37,508 bases of DNA, from the NCBI GenBank assembly GCA_949840465.1, contig CATKXE010000025.1:1-37508 (forward strand), in the 5' to 3' direction. The translations under genes and the position numbers were made by a program. This document shows, piece after piece, positions 1 to 8,806 of this stretch; within the stretch, counting starts at the first letter, position 1; each line of letters begins with the position of its first letter. This DNA comes from an uncultured Lachnospiraceae bacterium (GTDB lineage: Bacteria; Bacillota; Clostridia; Lachnospirales; Lachnospiraceae). The notes below the pieces were generated by a model. That model worked only from the letters and a program-made list of their open reading frames with translations, was not told the origin of the DNA and ran no database searches.

Positions 1-78
1 GAATCTGCACTCTCCTTTTCATTCACGGACGCCGGTTTTTCCGAATCTGTATCTGTACTCTCCTTTTCATTCCCAACC
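1..78 (-). repeat. 48-nt in-frame tandem repeat in the edge gene
   Basis: Bases 1-30 and 49-78 match at nearly every position, giving a 48-nt (16-residue) period in the charged protein's reading frame. The second copy ends at the window edge, so more copies may follow outside. Confidence 0.6.
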
Positions 79-449
79 TGTGCTTCTTCTGCATGAATGC
101 CGGCATCTTTTTCTGATGCCTGCTCCCTGTCGGCCTCCTGCCGCTCCGCTACAACGTTCTCCAATTCTGTAATGGTGTGAACGATCTGGTCCTCGGATTG
201 TGCGCTTGTATCTTTAATCGGCTCTTCTGCCATACTCTTTTCCGGTTCTGCTGCCTTGCCCTCTTCCATCTGCGCGGGAACTTGTACCGTGCCGTCCTCT
301 TCGGCTGCGGTTCCTATATCGGGTTCCTCCGTATCTGGCCTTTTTGTTTCTCTGTGATTCCTCCCAGCGTGTATGCCTCTGCCCTTATTCTTTTCCGATT
401 CATTCTTTTTTATGATATTCTTCCAAAATTTTCTAAACTGTGATTGCAT
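1..449 (-). CDS. Unrecognised charged repeat protein, N-terminal part only
   Basis: A minus-strand frame starts at an ATG at 449, preceded by a strong AAGGGGGA Shine-Dalgarno, and stays open for 149 codons to the window edge, so the C-terminus is missing. The first 15 or so residues are basic and aromatic (MQSQFRKFWKNIIKKN). The rest is hydrophilic, rich in Glu, Lys, Asp, Ala and Ser, with no membrane segment or recognisable domain. Near the edge the motif NEKES(T/A)D occurs twice, 16 residues apart. The composition suggests a disordered or coiled linker region. It follows the ftsH operon on the same strand after a 240-bp gap. I do not recognise a family and assign no function. The good ribosome site and the in-frame repeat support a real gene. 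Confidence 0.6.
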   Translation of the reverse strand, partial: MQSQFRKFWKNIIKKNESEKNKGRGIHAGRNHRETKRPDTEEPDIGTAAEEDGTVQVPAQMEEGKAAEPEKSMAEEPIKDTSAQSEDQIVHTITELENVVAERQEADREQASEKDAGIHAEEAQVGNEKESTDTDSEKPASVNEKESAD

Positions 450-530
450 TATAATCCCCCTTATTCGTGTTCTTTCACACTGTATTAGTCTATTCCTGCT
501 GCTGCCTATGCACTCACATCCGATTCTTTT

Positions 531-658
531 GTATACCCGCAGGGCATCCCGTAATTCATGCCCTGCGGGCAGGCGGACTTTGTCCGGCAATGTATACCCG
601 CAGGGCATCCCGTAATCCATGCCCTGCGGGCAGGCGGATTTTGTCCGCAATGTATACC
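531..658. repeat. Two tandem 61-bp hairpin-bearing repeats
   Basis: Unit 1 (531-591) and unit 2 (592-651) are near-identical, differing by three base changes or gaps. A third unit starts at 652 (GTATACC) and then diverges. Each unit opens with GTATAC and carries a perfect 12-bp inverted repeat, CCCGCAGGGCAT / ATGCCCTGCGGG, with a 10-base loop (536-569 and 597-630). The repeats occupy most of the gap between ftsH and the edge gene, both on the minus strand. There is no T-run after either stem, so a classical terminator is not clear. They could be an intergenic mobile-hairpin family (REP- or MITE-like) or a processing/insulating element. Confidence 0.8.
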
Positions 659-689
659 CTCCCCGTCAATCTTTATACGCTTTTGTTAA

Positions 690-2558
690 CTAAACTCCGG
701 CAGGAAATACTTCTGAATTATTTACTGTCGATACTTTATCAAAAAGTGCCTCAAATTCACTGCGGGAAATTTTCTCCTTTTCAAGCAGAAGCTTTGCACA
801 AGCTTCCAGTACCGAATGATATTCCTGCAAGAGATCTCTTGCCCGAATATAACATTCATCAATGATCCGCTTCACTTCTTCGTCAATGGTTCCTGCGATT
901 TTCTCTCCATATCCTCTGGACGTATGTCCGAAATCTCTTCCGATAAACACCTCATCACTGTCGTTGTCATAGTTAATCAGTCCCAGCCTCTCCGACATAC
1001 CGAATTTGGTGATCATGGATTTTGCAATCGCTGTCGCCTGGCGGATATCCTGGGACGCCCCGGTGGTGATGTCGTCAAAAATCTCTTCCTCCGCCACGCG
1101 CCCGCCCAAAGATACGGTAATCTGCTGCAGCATATGCCCCTTTGTGTTAAACATATCGTCACGCTCCGGCAGCGGCATGGTATAGCCGCCTGCAGCTCCT
1201 GTTGGTACGATAGACACGCTGTAGACCGGCCCTACGTCCGGCAGTACATGGAACAAAATTGCGTGTCCTGCCTCATGGTAAGCTGTAATCCTCCTTTCCT
1301 TCTCTGATACGATCCGGCTCTTTTTCTCCGGCCCGATCCCCACTTTCACAAATGCCCGGCGGATGTCTTTTTGCTGCAGGTAAATCCGATTCTCCCTGGC
1401 CGCTAAGATAGCCGCCTCGTTTAAAAGGTTTTCCAGATCCGCTCCTGTAAATCCTGCCGTAGTCTGTGCAATCTGTTTGAGGTCAACATCGTCTCCCAAA
1501 GGCTTGTTCTTCGCATGAACCTTCAGGATCTCCTCTCGTCCTCCCACATCAGGACGCCCTACGATCACATTGCGGTCAAAACGGCCCGGACGCAGGATTG
1601 CGGGATCCAATATATCTTTACGGTTGGTCGCCGCCATGACAATGATCCCTTCATTGACCCCGAATCCATCCATCTCCACCAGAAGCTGGTTCAGTGTCTG
1701 CTCTCTTTCGTCATGACCGCCGCCAAGACCGCTCCCGCGCCTTCTTGCCACAGCGTCTATCTCATCGATAAATATAATACAGGGCGCGCTTTTCTTCGCA
1801 TCTAAAAACAAGTCACGCACCCGGGACGCGCCGACGCCGACAAACATTTCCACAAAATCCGAACCCGAAATACTAAAGAACGGCACGCCGGCCTCTCCTG
1901 CGATTGCTTTGGCAAGCAATGTCTTTCCTGTTCCCGGAGGCCCCTCTAAAAGTACGCCTTTGGGAATTCTGGCTCCCACCTGAATATATTTTTTAGGCGC
2001 TTTTAAAAAATCTACGATTTCTTCCAGTTCTTCCTTCTCTTCTTTCAGCCCTGCCACCTCGGCAAAGGTCACCTGCTTGTCTGCAGGGCTGTTGAGCCGT
2101 GCGCGGCTTTTTCCAAAGTTCATGGCTTTGGCGTTGGCTCCGCCCCCGCCCTGACGGTTCATGAGCGCAAAAATCAAAAGCACCCCTGCCATTGTGATCA
2201 GAACCGGAAGCACTACAGTGGTAAACATGGTGTCTTCCTGGACCCTCACCATCTGGTAATCCACCTCATATTTTACAAACAGTTCCTGTACTTCATTCAC
2301 ATCCGACACATTGACGGTTCTTGCAGAACGTGGATTCTTCAAAGTAACTGTCACAGTGCCGGTGGGTACGGATTTACTCTGGTTGATAACGGCTTCCGCC
2401 ACATTCCCATCCTTTAATTCGCGTACAAACTGTGGATACGTAATTTCCTGGTCACGCTGCTGCATCTGACTGGTAAACCAGAGCGCGAAAAACACAATGG
2501 CGATAAACATCACCACACTCACACCGCTCATGGCTCTGTACTTATTATTGTTATTCAA
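690..2558 (-). CDS. ftsH: ATP-dependent zinc metalloprotease FtsH
   Basis: This is a membrane-anchored AAA+ protease that extracts and degrades membrane and short-lived cytosolic proteins as a hexamer. The 622 residues show a TM helix at about 12-30, a short extracytoplasmic domain, a second TM at about 112-133, Walker A GPPGTGKT (206-213), Walker B IIFIDE (261-266), the second region of homology (about 311-327) and the zinc site HEAGH (428-432), with a later Asp-bearing TGASQD motif. The length is normal for FtsH. The start is TTG, with AAGGAG ten bases upstream; no upstream ATG fits. It is the last gene of tilS-hpt-ftsH, 31 bases after hpt, an order common in Firmicutes. No clear terminator follows, only the hairpin repeats at 531-658. 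Confidence 0.97.
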   Translation of the reverse strand: MNNNNKYRAMSGVSVVMFIAIVFFALWFTSQMQQRDQEITYPQFVRELKDGNVAEAVINQSKSVPTGTVTVTLKNPRSARTVNVSDVNEVQELFVKYEVDYQMVRVQEDTMFTTVVLPVLITMAGVLLIFALMNRQGGGGANAKAMNFGKSRARLNSPADKQVTFAEVAGLKEEKEELEEIVDFLKAPKKYIQVGARIPKGVLLEGPPGTGKTLLAKAIAGEAGVPFFSISGSDFVEMFVGVGASRVRDLFLDAKKSAPCIIFIDEIDAVARRRGSGLGGGHDEREQTLNQLLVEMDGFGVNEGIIVMAATNRKDILDPAILRPGRFDRNVIVGRPDVGGREEILKVHAKNKPLGDDVDLKQIAQTTAGFTGADLENLLNEAAILAARENRIYLQQKDIRRAFVKVGIGPEKKSRIVSEKERRITAYHEAGHAILFHVLPDVGPVYSVSIVPTGAAGGYTMPLPERDDMFNTKGHMLQQITVSLGGRVAEEEIFDDITTGASQDIRQATAIAKSMITKFGMSERLGLINYDNDSDEVFIGRDFGHTSRGYGEKIAGTIDEEVKRIIDECYIRARDLLQEYHSVLEACAKLLLEKEKISRSEFEALFDKVSTVNNSEVFPAGV

Positions 2559-2589
2559 TGATTTTCTACTCCTTCCTGCCTTATCTTCT

Positions 2590-3114
2590 TTATACTCCTT
2601 CTACTACGCCGATATATGGAAGCGTCCTGTACTTTTGCGCATAGTCAAGGCCGTATCCGACTACAAATTCATCCGGGATCTGAAAGCCCACATAATCCGT
2701 CTTCACTTCCACAACTCTTCTCTCCGGCTTATCCAGCAGAGTACACAGGCGGACGCTCTTCGCCCCCCGCTTCTCCAATACATCCGTCAGATAACATAGC
2801 GTCCGTCCGGAATCAATGATATCTTCTACAATCAACACTTCTTTTCCCTCTATGGATTCCTCCAGATCTTTTTTGATCTTGATACTGCCGCTTGAAACCG
2901 TATCATCCCCATAGCTGCCTACACTCATAAAATCAATCGACACCGGGACGGTGATGCGCTTCGCCAGTTCACACATGAAGAACGCCCCGCCCTTTAAAAT
3001 GCAGATTAAATGGATGCTCTTCCCCTCGTAATCCGCGCTGATCTGCTGCCCCAGTTCTTCAATCCTTTTGTCTACGTCCTGCTCCGATATCAATTCCCGA
3101 ATCGTCTCTGCCAT
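2590..3114 (-). CDS. hpt: Hypoxanthine phosphoribosyltransferase
   Basis: The enzyme salvages hypoxanthine and guanine by transferring ribose 5-phosphate from PRPP, giving IMP and GMP in the cytosol. The protein carries the PRPP-binding loop [13 protein letters not shown], a conserved GGAFF segment in the N-terminal half, and [14 protein letters not shown] near the C-terminus, all typical of the type I PRTase Hpt family. I start it at the ATG at 3114, which has GGAGG seven bases upstream and gives 174 residues, the usual length. The open frame extends 28 codons further upstream, but that part is unlike the family. It lies between tilS and ftsH and is probably co-transcribed with both. Confidence 0.95.
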   Translation of the reverse strand: MAETIRELISEQDVDKRIEELGQQISADYEGKSIHLICILKGGAFFMCELAKRITVPVSIDFMSVGSYGDDTVSSGSIKIKKDLEESIEGKEVLIVEDIIDSGRTLCYLTDVLEKRGAKSVRLCTLLDKPERRVVEVKTDYVGFQIPDEFVVGYGLDYAQKYRTLPYIGVVEGV

Positions 3115-3219
3115 TTCTTCTTTTCCTCCGCCGTCTCTTTTGTTCTTACTGCGCCTCAAAAAGGCGCCCCTTTTTCCTGTATAAGCGGTATGAAACAACC
3201 TGATTTCCCTCCGCTTATA

Positions 3220-4680
3220 CTAAACGTCCTCTTTGACAACTTCTATCTGCAGGATCTGTCTGGTACGGCTGCTGATCTGATATGCGCTGCCCATACGGTA
3301 GCCCGGTATCCAGACAATCTCACTGCCGTCTGCGATACAAAGGATATCGTCCCGTTCTCCTGCGGGTATCTTTTGATTTATAAACCAGGACTTTAATTTC
3401 TGGTGATGCCCTGCCTGGTCAATCGTAATATGGTCGCCGCTTTGTCTTGTCCTAATACAGAGCGGTACTTCTATTATATCATAGTCAAACCATTTCGTGT
3501 AGGTTTTTTGTGGTATTTCCTTCCCGGAAAAGCATTCTGTTTTCGGAAACAGGCTGCAGCGGATCGTCCAATGCCTGTCCGCAAGGGAGATTTCGCCCGG
3601 AATCCGAAGCCTGTACGGCCCGACGCGGGATGTTCCTCCTATTCCTTTTACGTTATTTGTGGCCGTATAAAATTCGCCGTTCACATTCTTTTGGATTTCT
3701 TCTGCCCGGAATATCCTGACCCCTTCATATACACGGGCTGCTTTTACAGAAAACGGAAGGAAAAGGCTTCGCCCCACCTGTTTGTGAAACAGCTCCGACA
3801 CAGCACAGATATGGCTTCTCCCAATATCCCGCTTTTTTCCCGCCACCCCTTCGATGGCATGAAGGATGACCATCCTGCACAGAATGTCCGGATATTTCTC
3901 CCGGATTTCACTGCGGATTACACAAGAGCCCAAAATTTCCCCGGATATGTCCACATAGCTTTCAAACGCTTCCTCTGCCTGAGCCTGCATATAATCCTGT
4001 AGTTCCCATATCTGCCGCATAGCTTCATTCATATGGCGGACAGCCTGAGCATTGACTTCCTTTTCCAAAACAGGGAGGATTTGATGGCGCAGTTTATTTC
4101 TTGTATATGTGGTATCTGCATTTGTCTCATCCGTACAAAAGGCCGCATTCCTTTCCCGCAAAAACTGCTCGATCTCAAGCCTGTCCATACACAGAAGCGG
4201 ACGGATGTAGCGCCCGTTCACCGGACGGATCCCCCCCATCCCCTGCAGGCCGGTTCCCCTCGCCAGATTCCAAAGAAGCGTCTCCGCATTGTCATTCTGG
4301 TGGTGTGCAAGGGCAATCTTTGTACCATGATATTTATTCAGAGCCTCTTCAAAGGCTTCACGGCGTACCATCCTTCCTGCTTCCTCAACAGATTGTTTCC
4401 GTTTTTTCGCGATTGATTCCAGATGCACCCGCAAAATTTCCAAAGGAACGGAATATTTTTCACACAGCCGCCGTACAAACGCTTCATCCGAATCAGCAGC
4501 AGCCCCCCTCAGGCCGTGGTTTACATGGACTGCCGCGAAATCAACCCCCATCTCTGATCTCAGCTCTAAAAGCACGAAAAACAGGCATACCGAATCGGCT
4601 CCGCCTGATATACCTGCTATTATATAATCTTCTGTTGTAGCCATCCCATACTTTTTTATAAACTCTCTTATTTTTTTCAT
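3220..4680 (-). CDS. tilS: tRNA(Ile)-lysidine synthase TilS
   Basis: TilS joins lysine to cytidine-34 of tRNA-Ile(CAU), using ATP, so that it reads AUA codons; it is essential in most bacteria. The 486-residue protein begins with an N-type ATP-pyrophosphatase domain with the PP-loop SGGADS near residue 25, followed by HVNHGLRG and AHHQNDNAETLLWNL, all diagnostic. The C-terminal part resembles the TilS tRNA-binding domain (RTRQSGDHI, SWFINQKIP). It is the first gene of tilS-hpt-ftsH. The start at 4680 has no recognisable Shine-Dalgarno sequence, and a good promoter ends only six bases upstream, which suggests a leaderless transcript. Confidence 0.95.
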   Translation of the reverse strand: MKKIREFIKKYGMATTEDYIIAGISGGADSVCLFFVLLELRSEMGVDFAAVHVNHGLRGAAADSDEAFVRRLCEKYSVPLEILRVHLESIAKKRKQSVEEAGRMVRREAFEEALNKYHGTKIALAHHQNDNAETLLWNLARGTGLQGMGGIRPVNGRYIRPLLCMDRLEIEQFLRERNAAFCTDETNADTTYTRNKLRHQILPVLEKEVNAQAVRHMNEAMRQIWELQDYMQAQAEEAFESYVDISGEILGSCVIRSEIREKYPDILCRMVILHAIEGVAGKKRDIGRSHICAVSELFHKQVGRSLFLPFSVKAARVYEGVRIFRAEEIQKNVNGEFYTATNNVKGIGGTSRVGPYRLRIPGEISLADRHWTIRCSLFPKTECFSGKEIPQKTYTKWFDYDIIEVPLCIRTRQSGDHITIDQAGHHQKLKSWFINQKIPAGERDDILCIADGSEIVWIPGYRMGSAYQISSRTRQILQIEVVKEDV

Positions 4681-4686
4681 ATGCCA

Positions 4687-4715
4687 ACTATACTCAATCC
4701 GGCAAAAAAAAGCAA
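4687..4715 (-). promoter_or_regulatory. Predicted sigma-A promoter of tilS
   Basis: On the minus strand, TTGCTT (4710-4715) is followed by exactly 17 bases and TATAGT (4687-4692). Transcription would be expected to start about seven bases after the -10, at or next to the A of the tilS ATG (4680). Confidence 0.6.
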
Positions 4716-4764
4716 GAGTATCTTCTTAATCTATTCGCTGCAGGGCGCTGCCCCGTAAACGGAT

Positions 4765-5616
4765 CTATATTTCCATCCCCACATCCATGCTGCCCGAGCG
4801 GAACCCTTCCAAATCCAACGTCACATAATGATATCCCAGATGCCTGATGCAGGATATGACCTGTTCCCTGTTTTTTAATAAAACCGGAAACTCTTCCGGG
4901 TTAACCTCAATTCTGGCAGTCTCCTGATGAATCCGAAGCCTTACATTATACAGCCCGAAAGATTTCAAAAACGCTTCTCCCTGTTCCACTTTGCGCAGCG
5001 CTTCATAAGACAGCACGGCTCCATATGGGAATCTGGTCGCCAGACACGGCATGGCCGGGCGTGAAGAGACTGACATGCCGTATTCCTCTGCCAGAGAGCG
5101 TACCTCTGCCTTTGTAAAACCCGCATCCGCCAGGGGGCTTATGATCCCCAGCTCCCGGATTGCTTTTAATCCCGGGCGGTAGACATGGAGATCATCCCCA
5201 TTCGTACCCTCCAGAATCGTGCGTATGCCGAGAGCCGCGGCCTTTTCCTTCATCTTTGTAAACAGATATTTTTTACAGCGGTAGCACCTGTCCGGAGGAT
5301 TCTGCTGGATCCCGGCTTCCGTCAGTTCATCCGCCAGAACCGTCATATGCACGGCTCCGATTTCCTCAGCTGTCTTTGCGGCATGTTCCATCTCACAGGC
5401 AGGATGAAGCTGCGTCTGCATTGTCACCGCGTAGACTCCTTTTGGGAAAGAAGCTTCTTTCTCCCGGCCGGCCGGCTCCTGCGCATTTGCTTCACACACC
5501 AGTTTCAAAAGCAGGCTGCTGTCCACGCCCCCGGAAAATGCAACCATACATTTTTCTTTTGCATAGATCTGAATCTGCCCTTTTAAACGTCTCTTTTTCT
5601 CTTCATACTCTGTCAT
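4765..5616 (-). CDS. larE: LarE, sulfur transferase for the nickel-pincer cofactor
   Basis: LarE adenylates the two carboxylates of pyridinium-3,5-biscarboxylic acid mononucleotide and installs sulfur, giving the bisthiocarboxylate that LarC loads with nickel. The 283-residue protein has the PP-loop SGGVDS (28-33) and the family segment GTNGDDL near 137. Three conserved-looking cysteines are visible: C111 and C114 (CYRC) and C191 (PCLATRF). C191 lies at the position of the sacrificial cysteine in Lactiplantibacillus LarE. The added CxxC resembles the LarE group reported to carry a 4Fe-4S cluster and to turn over catalytically. The ATG overlaps the larC stop by four bases, so translation is probably coupled. 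Confidence 0.92.
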   Translation of the reverse strand: MTEYEEKKRRLKGQIQIYAKEKCMVAFSGGVDSSLLLKLVCEANAQEPAGREKEASFPKGVYAVTMQTQLHPACEMEHAAKTAEEIGAVHMTVLADELTEAGIQQNPPDRCYRCKKYLFTKMKEKAAALGIRTILEGTNGDDLHVYRPGLKAIRELGIISPLADAGFTKAEVRSLAEEYGMSVSSRPAMPCLATRFPYGAVLSYEALRKVEQGEAFLKSFGLYNVRLRIHQETARIEVNPEEFPVLLKNREQVISCIRHLGYHYVTLDLEGFRSGSMDVGMEI

Positions 5617-7076
5617 TGTCCGGCTGCTTCCTTCTTAATCGTCTCTAATGCCTCCTGGTAGCTGATCTTATTCTTATCCGCCAGACGCCTGGCGGACGCA
5701 TATTCAGGATAATAACGCCGCTCCCCGTCAGGCAGGATACAGACTTTGACCTCTGCTTCCCCCAGACGTGTCTTAACCTTCATCGCAAACCGCTCCAGCA
5801 CGGTCCGCTCCATCTCTGCCCTGCGGATTCCGATGGTCGTTGTTTCCCGGAAAATTATATTCTCCATTCTGGAAACGGATTCCTGATCGCAGATGACATT
5901 TAATTGATATCCCGGGCGGTTTTTCTTCATATAGACAGGAATATAATTTACATCCCGCGCTCCTGCCTTAAAAAGTTTCTTCATCACGTACCCCAGGGTT
6001 TCCCCGGTACAATCGTCTATGTTGGTTTCCAGACGGTATATCTTATCCCTGTTCTCCCCGCCTTTACGCAACCCCGCTTCGCTTTCACGGCCTGCATTTC
6101 CGTCAATGAGCATTGCCCTGAGGAGGCTGGGTCTTTCATAGGTACGTTTCCCTGCGCCCATGCCGGTCTTTTGTATGGTAAATGACTCTGGAAGGCTATC
6201 TGCCGTTTTAACTGCCGCCACGATTGCGGCTCCGGTGGGCGTCACCAGTTCCCCTTCCGTCTCTGTAAGATGCAGCGAAAGCCCGTAAGCCTGTGCAATA
6301 TTGACCACCGCCGGAACAGGGACCGGAATCACCCCGTGCTGACAACGCACAACTCCTTGCCCTTCACAGATCCGCGGCACGATTACCTCCGTAATATCCA
6401 GGTCGTCCAGACATACCGCAACCGCCACGATATCCACGATGGAGTCTACTGCGCCTACCTCGTGGAAATGTACCTCGTCCAATGGGACGCCGTGGGCTTT
6501 TGCCTCTGCATCTGCGAGAATGGTAAAAATACGTTCCGCTGTTTTTCTTGCTCTGGGAGACAAAGCCCCGTGACTGAGGATTGCCAATACGTCTTTCAGC
6601 CCGCGATGTACATGTGGGTGCGCGTGGTCGCCGTGTTCACGGGAATCGTGTACTTCTTCATGACTGTGGTGATAACCTGTCTCATGGTGATGGCGGCTGT
6701 GGCCATGTGCATGGCATTCCTCTTCATGACTGTGGTGATGGCCTGTTTCATGGTGATGGCATTCCTCTTCATGGCCGTGCCCATGTTCATGGTATTCATC
6801 AGCGTGCCCATGCGTATGATGATGGAGGCCTGCCCCGTGCAGATATTCCATATCATGATCGTGGTTGTCGTGTTCTTCATCCAGCAGTACCAGAAAATCG
6901 CAGGCGTCCAGCCCCGATTTTTTAACCCTGCTTATTTCGATGGAAAAACCGCCTGCCGGAAGGCTTTCCAGCGCCTCTCTCAATACTTTTTCATCAGCTC
7001 CCAAATCCAGCAGAGCAGCGACGGCCATATCCCCGCTGATACCGGATGAACACTCCAGATATAATGTATTTCCCAA
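5613..7076 (-). CDS. larC: LarC, nickel-inserting cyclometallase, with large His-rich insert
   Basis: LarC inserts Ni(II) into the pyridinium bisthiocarboxylate nucleotide, the last step of nickel-pincer nucleotide synthesis, in a CTP-dependent reaction. The N-terminus shows the family signature CSSGISGDM (about 9-17), and the C-terminal half shows ETNIDDCTGETLGY. In Lactiplantibacillus plantarum the two parts, LarC1 and LarC2, are joined by programmed frameshifting; here they form one continuous 487-residue frame. Residues 67-158 are an exceptional histidine-rich segment with about 35 His, including a duplicated HHHETG(H/Y)HHSHEE motif, probably a nickel store. The start is TTG with AAAGGAG ten bases upstream, just inside the end of larB. 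larE follows with a 4-base overlap. Confidence 0.94.
   Translation of the reverse strand: MGNTLYLECSSGISGDMAVAALLDLGADEKVLREALESLPAGGFSIEISRVKKSGLDACDFLVLLDEEHDNHDHDMEYLHGAGLHHHTHGHADEYHEHGHGHEEECHHHETGHHHSHEEECHAHGHSRHHHETGYHHSHEEVHDSREHGDHAHPHVHRGLKDVLAILSHGALSPRARKTAERIFTILADAEAKAHGVPLDEVHFHEVGAVDSIVDIVAVAVCLDDLDITEVIVPRICEGQGVVRCQHGVIPVPVPAVVNIAQAYGLSLHLTETEGELVTPTGAAIVAAVKTADSLPESFTIQKTGMGAGKRTYERPSLLRAMLIDGNAGRESEAGLRKGGENRDKIYRLETNIDDCTGETLGYVMKKLFKAGARDVNYIPVYMKKNRPGYQLNVICDQESVSRMENIIFRETTTIGIRRAEMERTVLERFAMKVKTRLGEAEVKVCILPDGERRYYPEYASARRLADKNKISYQEALETIKKEAAGQ
6656..6739 (-). repeat. 66-nt internal duplication in the LarC His-rich segment
   Basis: The segment at 6656-6673 recurs at 6722-6739, a spacing of 66 bases or 22 codons. 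It corresponds to the repeated HHHETG(H/Y)HHSHEE motif (residues 107-119 and 129-141), suggesting growth of the His-rich insert by slippage or unequal exchange. Confidence 0.7.
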
Positions 7077-7081
7077 TTTTG

Positions 7082-7843
7082 TTATTCTCCTTTCACTGCC
7101 AGACGGTTGATCTGCGTGGCAATATATCCTGCCCCATAGCCGTTGTCAATATTGACGACCGCGATGCCGTTTGCGCAGGAATTAATCATGGTAAGTAATG
7201 CCGAAAGTCCGTTTAAGCTGGCGCCATAACCGACAGAAGTGGGCACTGCAATAACCGGCCTGCCAACCAGCCCTCCCAGCACGCTTGCCAGGGCTCCTTC
7301 CATTCCCGCCACTGCAACGATGCAGTTGGCTCTCTGAATGATGTCCAGATGGGATAGCATTCTGTGGATACCGCTGACTCCTACATCATAAATCCTGTTT
7401 ACATTTGCCCCGAAATACTCTGCCGTCTGGGCCGCTTCCTCTGCCACCGGGATGTCCGCGGTCCCCGCCGTACAGACCGCAATTTCGCCGATATGCTCTT
7501 TGCCTTCTTTTTCAATTTTTAAAATATGGGACACCTCGTCATACACGACCTGAGGCAGCAGCCTGCGCACCGCTTCATACTGATGCTGTGAAGCCCGGGT
7601 GCCAAACACCTCCCCATTCTCCTCATACAGCTTCTGATAAATATTTTTCAGATGTACGTCTGCTTTTCTGCTGCAAAATACGACTTCCGGAAAACCGGAA
7701 CGAATTTCCCGATGTGTGTCCAGTTTGGCGTAGCCCATCTCTTCATAAGGCTGCTTTCTAAAATACTGTTCCGCTTCTTCCACCGACATACCGCCGGATT
7801 TTACCTTTTCTAAAACCTCTCTTGCATCCATTCTTTTGCACAT
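7082..7843 (-). CDS. larB: LarB, pyridinium-3,5-biscarboxylate mononucleotide synthase
   Basis: LarB carboxylates and hydrolyses nicotinic acid adenine dinucleotide, the first step of nickel-pincer nucleotide synthesis. The 253-residue protein has a family-specific N-terminal region (MDAREVLEKVKSGGMSVEEAE) and a C-terminal PurE-like (AIR carboxylase) domain with TAGTADIPVAEEAAQTAE, GVSGIHR, VAGMEGALASVLGGLVGRPVIAVPTS and GYGAS segments. The start at 7843 has GGAG nine bases upstream; a second ATG at 7831 is possible. It begins three bases after the sugar kinase stop, and larC follows after five bases, so the genes are clearly one transcript. Confidence 0.94.
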   Translation of the reverse strand: MCKRMDAREVLEKVKSGGMSVEEAEQYFRKQPYEEMGYAKLDTHREIRSGFPEVVFCSRKADVHLKNIYQKLYEENGEVFGTRASQHQYEAVRRLLPQVVYDEVSHILKIEKEGKEHIGEIAVCTAGTADIPVAEEAAQTAEYFGANVNRIYDVGVSGIHRMLSHLDIIQRANCIVAVAGMEGALASVLGGLVGRPVIAVPTSVGYGASLNGLSALLTMINSCANGIAVVNIDNGYGAGYIATQINRLAVKGE

Positions 7844-7846
7844 CCC

Positions 7847-8779
7847 TTATTTCTCCATCATCGCCTTAAGAGACTCCGGGTTAATTTTTCCTTCCATGGG
7901 TCCGAATGCCGCCGCATTCAACGCGCCTGCCGCAGCTCCCATCTGCGCCGCCTCTTTCACACTTTTCCCCTGAATCAGCCCTGCCAGAAATGCACCGTCA
8001 AAGCAGTCCCCTGCCCCGGTGGCATCGACCTGCTCCACCGGATAGGCGTCTACCTCCGCCACACTGTCACGCTGATAGATCCGGCTTCCTTTCGAGCCAT
8101 TTTTCAATACCAAAATTTCAAGCCCGGGGTGTGCAAAACAAGCCTCAACAGCCTCCTCCACCGTATTTTTCCCGGTAATCAGAAGCAGTTCCTCCAATCC
8201 TGGAAGAAAAATGCTGGCCTGCTCCATGACTTCCCGGACTACCTGATGGATGGAACCATCGGTAAAAAGTTCTTTTCGGATATTGGGATCAAAAGAAATC
8301 TTCGCACCCTCCCCGGAAAGCAGACGCATCGTCTTTAGTATTTCCTGCGCAAAATCCGGGTTGGACATCAGGGAGCATCCCATAATATGCATATATTTCA
8401 CCCCCTGAATTTCCCCCCGCCCGGGCGCTTTTGCCTCGACTGCCGGGGTATTGCCCATGTGGAAAATAAACTGCCGGGAACCGTCTTTAAAATACGTCAC
8501 AAACGCGCAGCCTGTGGCTCGCTCTTCACTTTCAATCACGCGGCTTACATCAACGCCGTCATTTTTCAGGCGGTCCAGCAGGCATTTTCCAAAATCGTCC
8601 TTCCCAACGCCTCCGATGATCGCCGTATGGCAGCCCAGCCGCGCGGCCGTGTCAATACAGATTGCCGGGGCGCCGCTGGGGTAAGGCCCTTTGAATGTCC
8701 CGGCTTCATAGAGGGGAATCTCCTCCCGTTCCCGCATGATCTCAACAAGCATTTCTCCCATAGTCAGAATATCCGTCAT
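7847..8779 (-). CDS. PfkB-family sugar kinase, substrate unknown
   Basis: This is a cytosolic ribokinase/PfkB-fold kinase that phosphorylates a sugar or sugar acid with ATP. It shows the N-terminal GEMLVEI strand, the SGAPA(I/V) and GGVGKDDFG motifs and the C-terminal anion-hole signature DATGAGDCFDGAFLAGL with the catalytic Asp. The length (310 residues) is normal. The start at 8779 has GGAAG seven bases upstream; the ATG six codons earlier lacks one. It resembles 2-keto-3-deoxygluconate or tagatose kinases, but substrate residues cannot be assigned by eye. It sits between the ABC exporter genes (27-base gap) and larB (3-base gap), so co-transcription with the nickel-pincer genes hints at a sugar acid made or used by a LarA-type enzyme; that is inference. 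Confidence 0.85.
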   Translation of the reverse strand: MTDILTMGEMLVEIMREREEIPLYEAGTFKGPYPSGAPAICIDTAARLGCHTAIIGGVGKDDFGKCLLDRLKNDGVDVSRVIESEERATGCAFVTYFKDGSRQFIFHMGNTPAVEAKAPGRGEIQGVKYMHIMGCSLMSNPDFAQEILKTMRLLSGEGAKISFDPNIRKELFTDGSIHQVVREVMEQASIFLPGLEELLLITGKNTVEEAVEACFAHPGLEILVLKNGSKGSRIYQRDSVAEVDAYPVEQVDATGAGDCFDGAFLAGLIQGKSVKEAAQMGAAAGALNAAAFGPMEGKINPESLKAMMEK

Positions 8780-8806
8780 ATATTTTCTTCCTTTCATTTC
8801 ATACTT

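Noticed and set aside
531..658. CRISPR-like tandem repeats
   Set aside because: Only two full units directly abut, with no unique spacers and no cas genes. The structure is a hairpin repeat.
6270..7049. Long plus-strand open frame antisense to larC
   Set aside because: It lies wholly inside the well-supported larC gene. Its Met- and Val-rich protein is the mirror of the His-rich codons.
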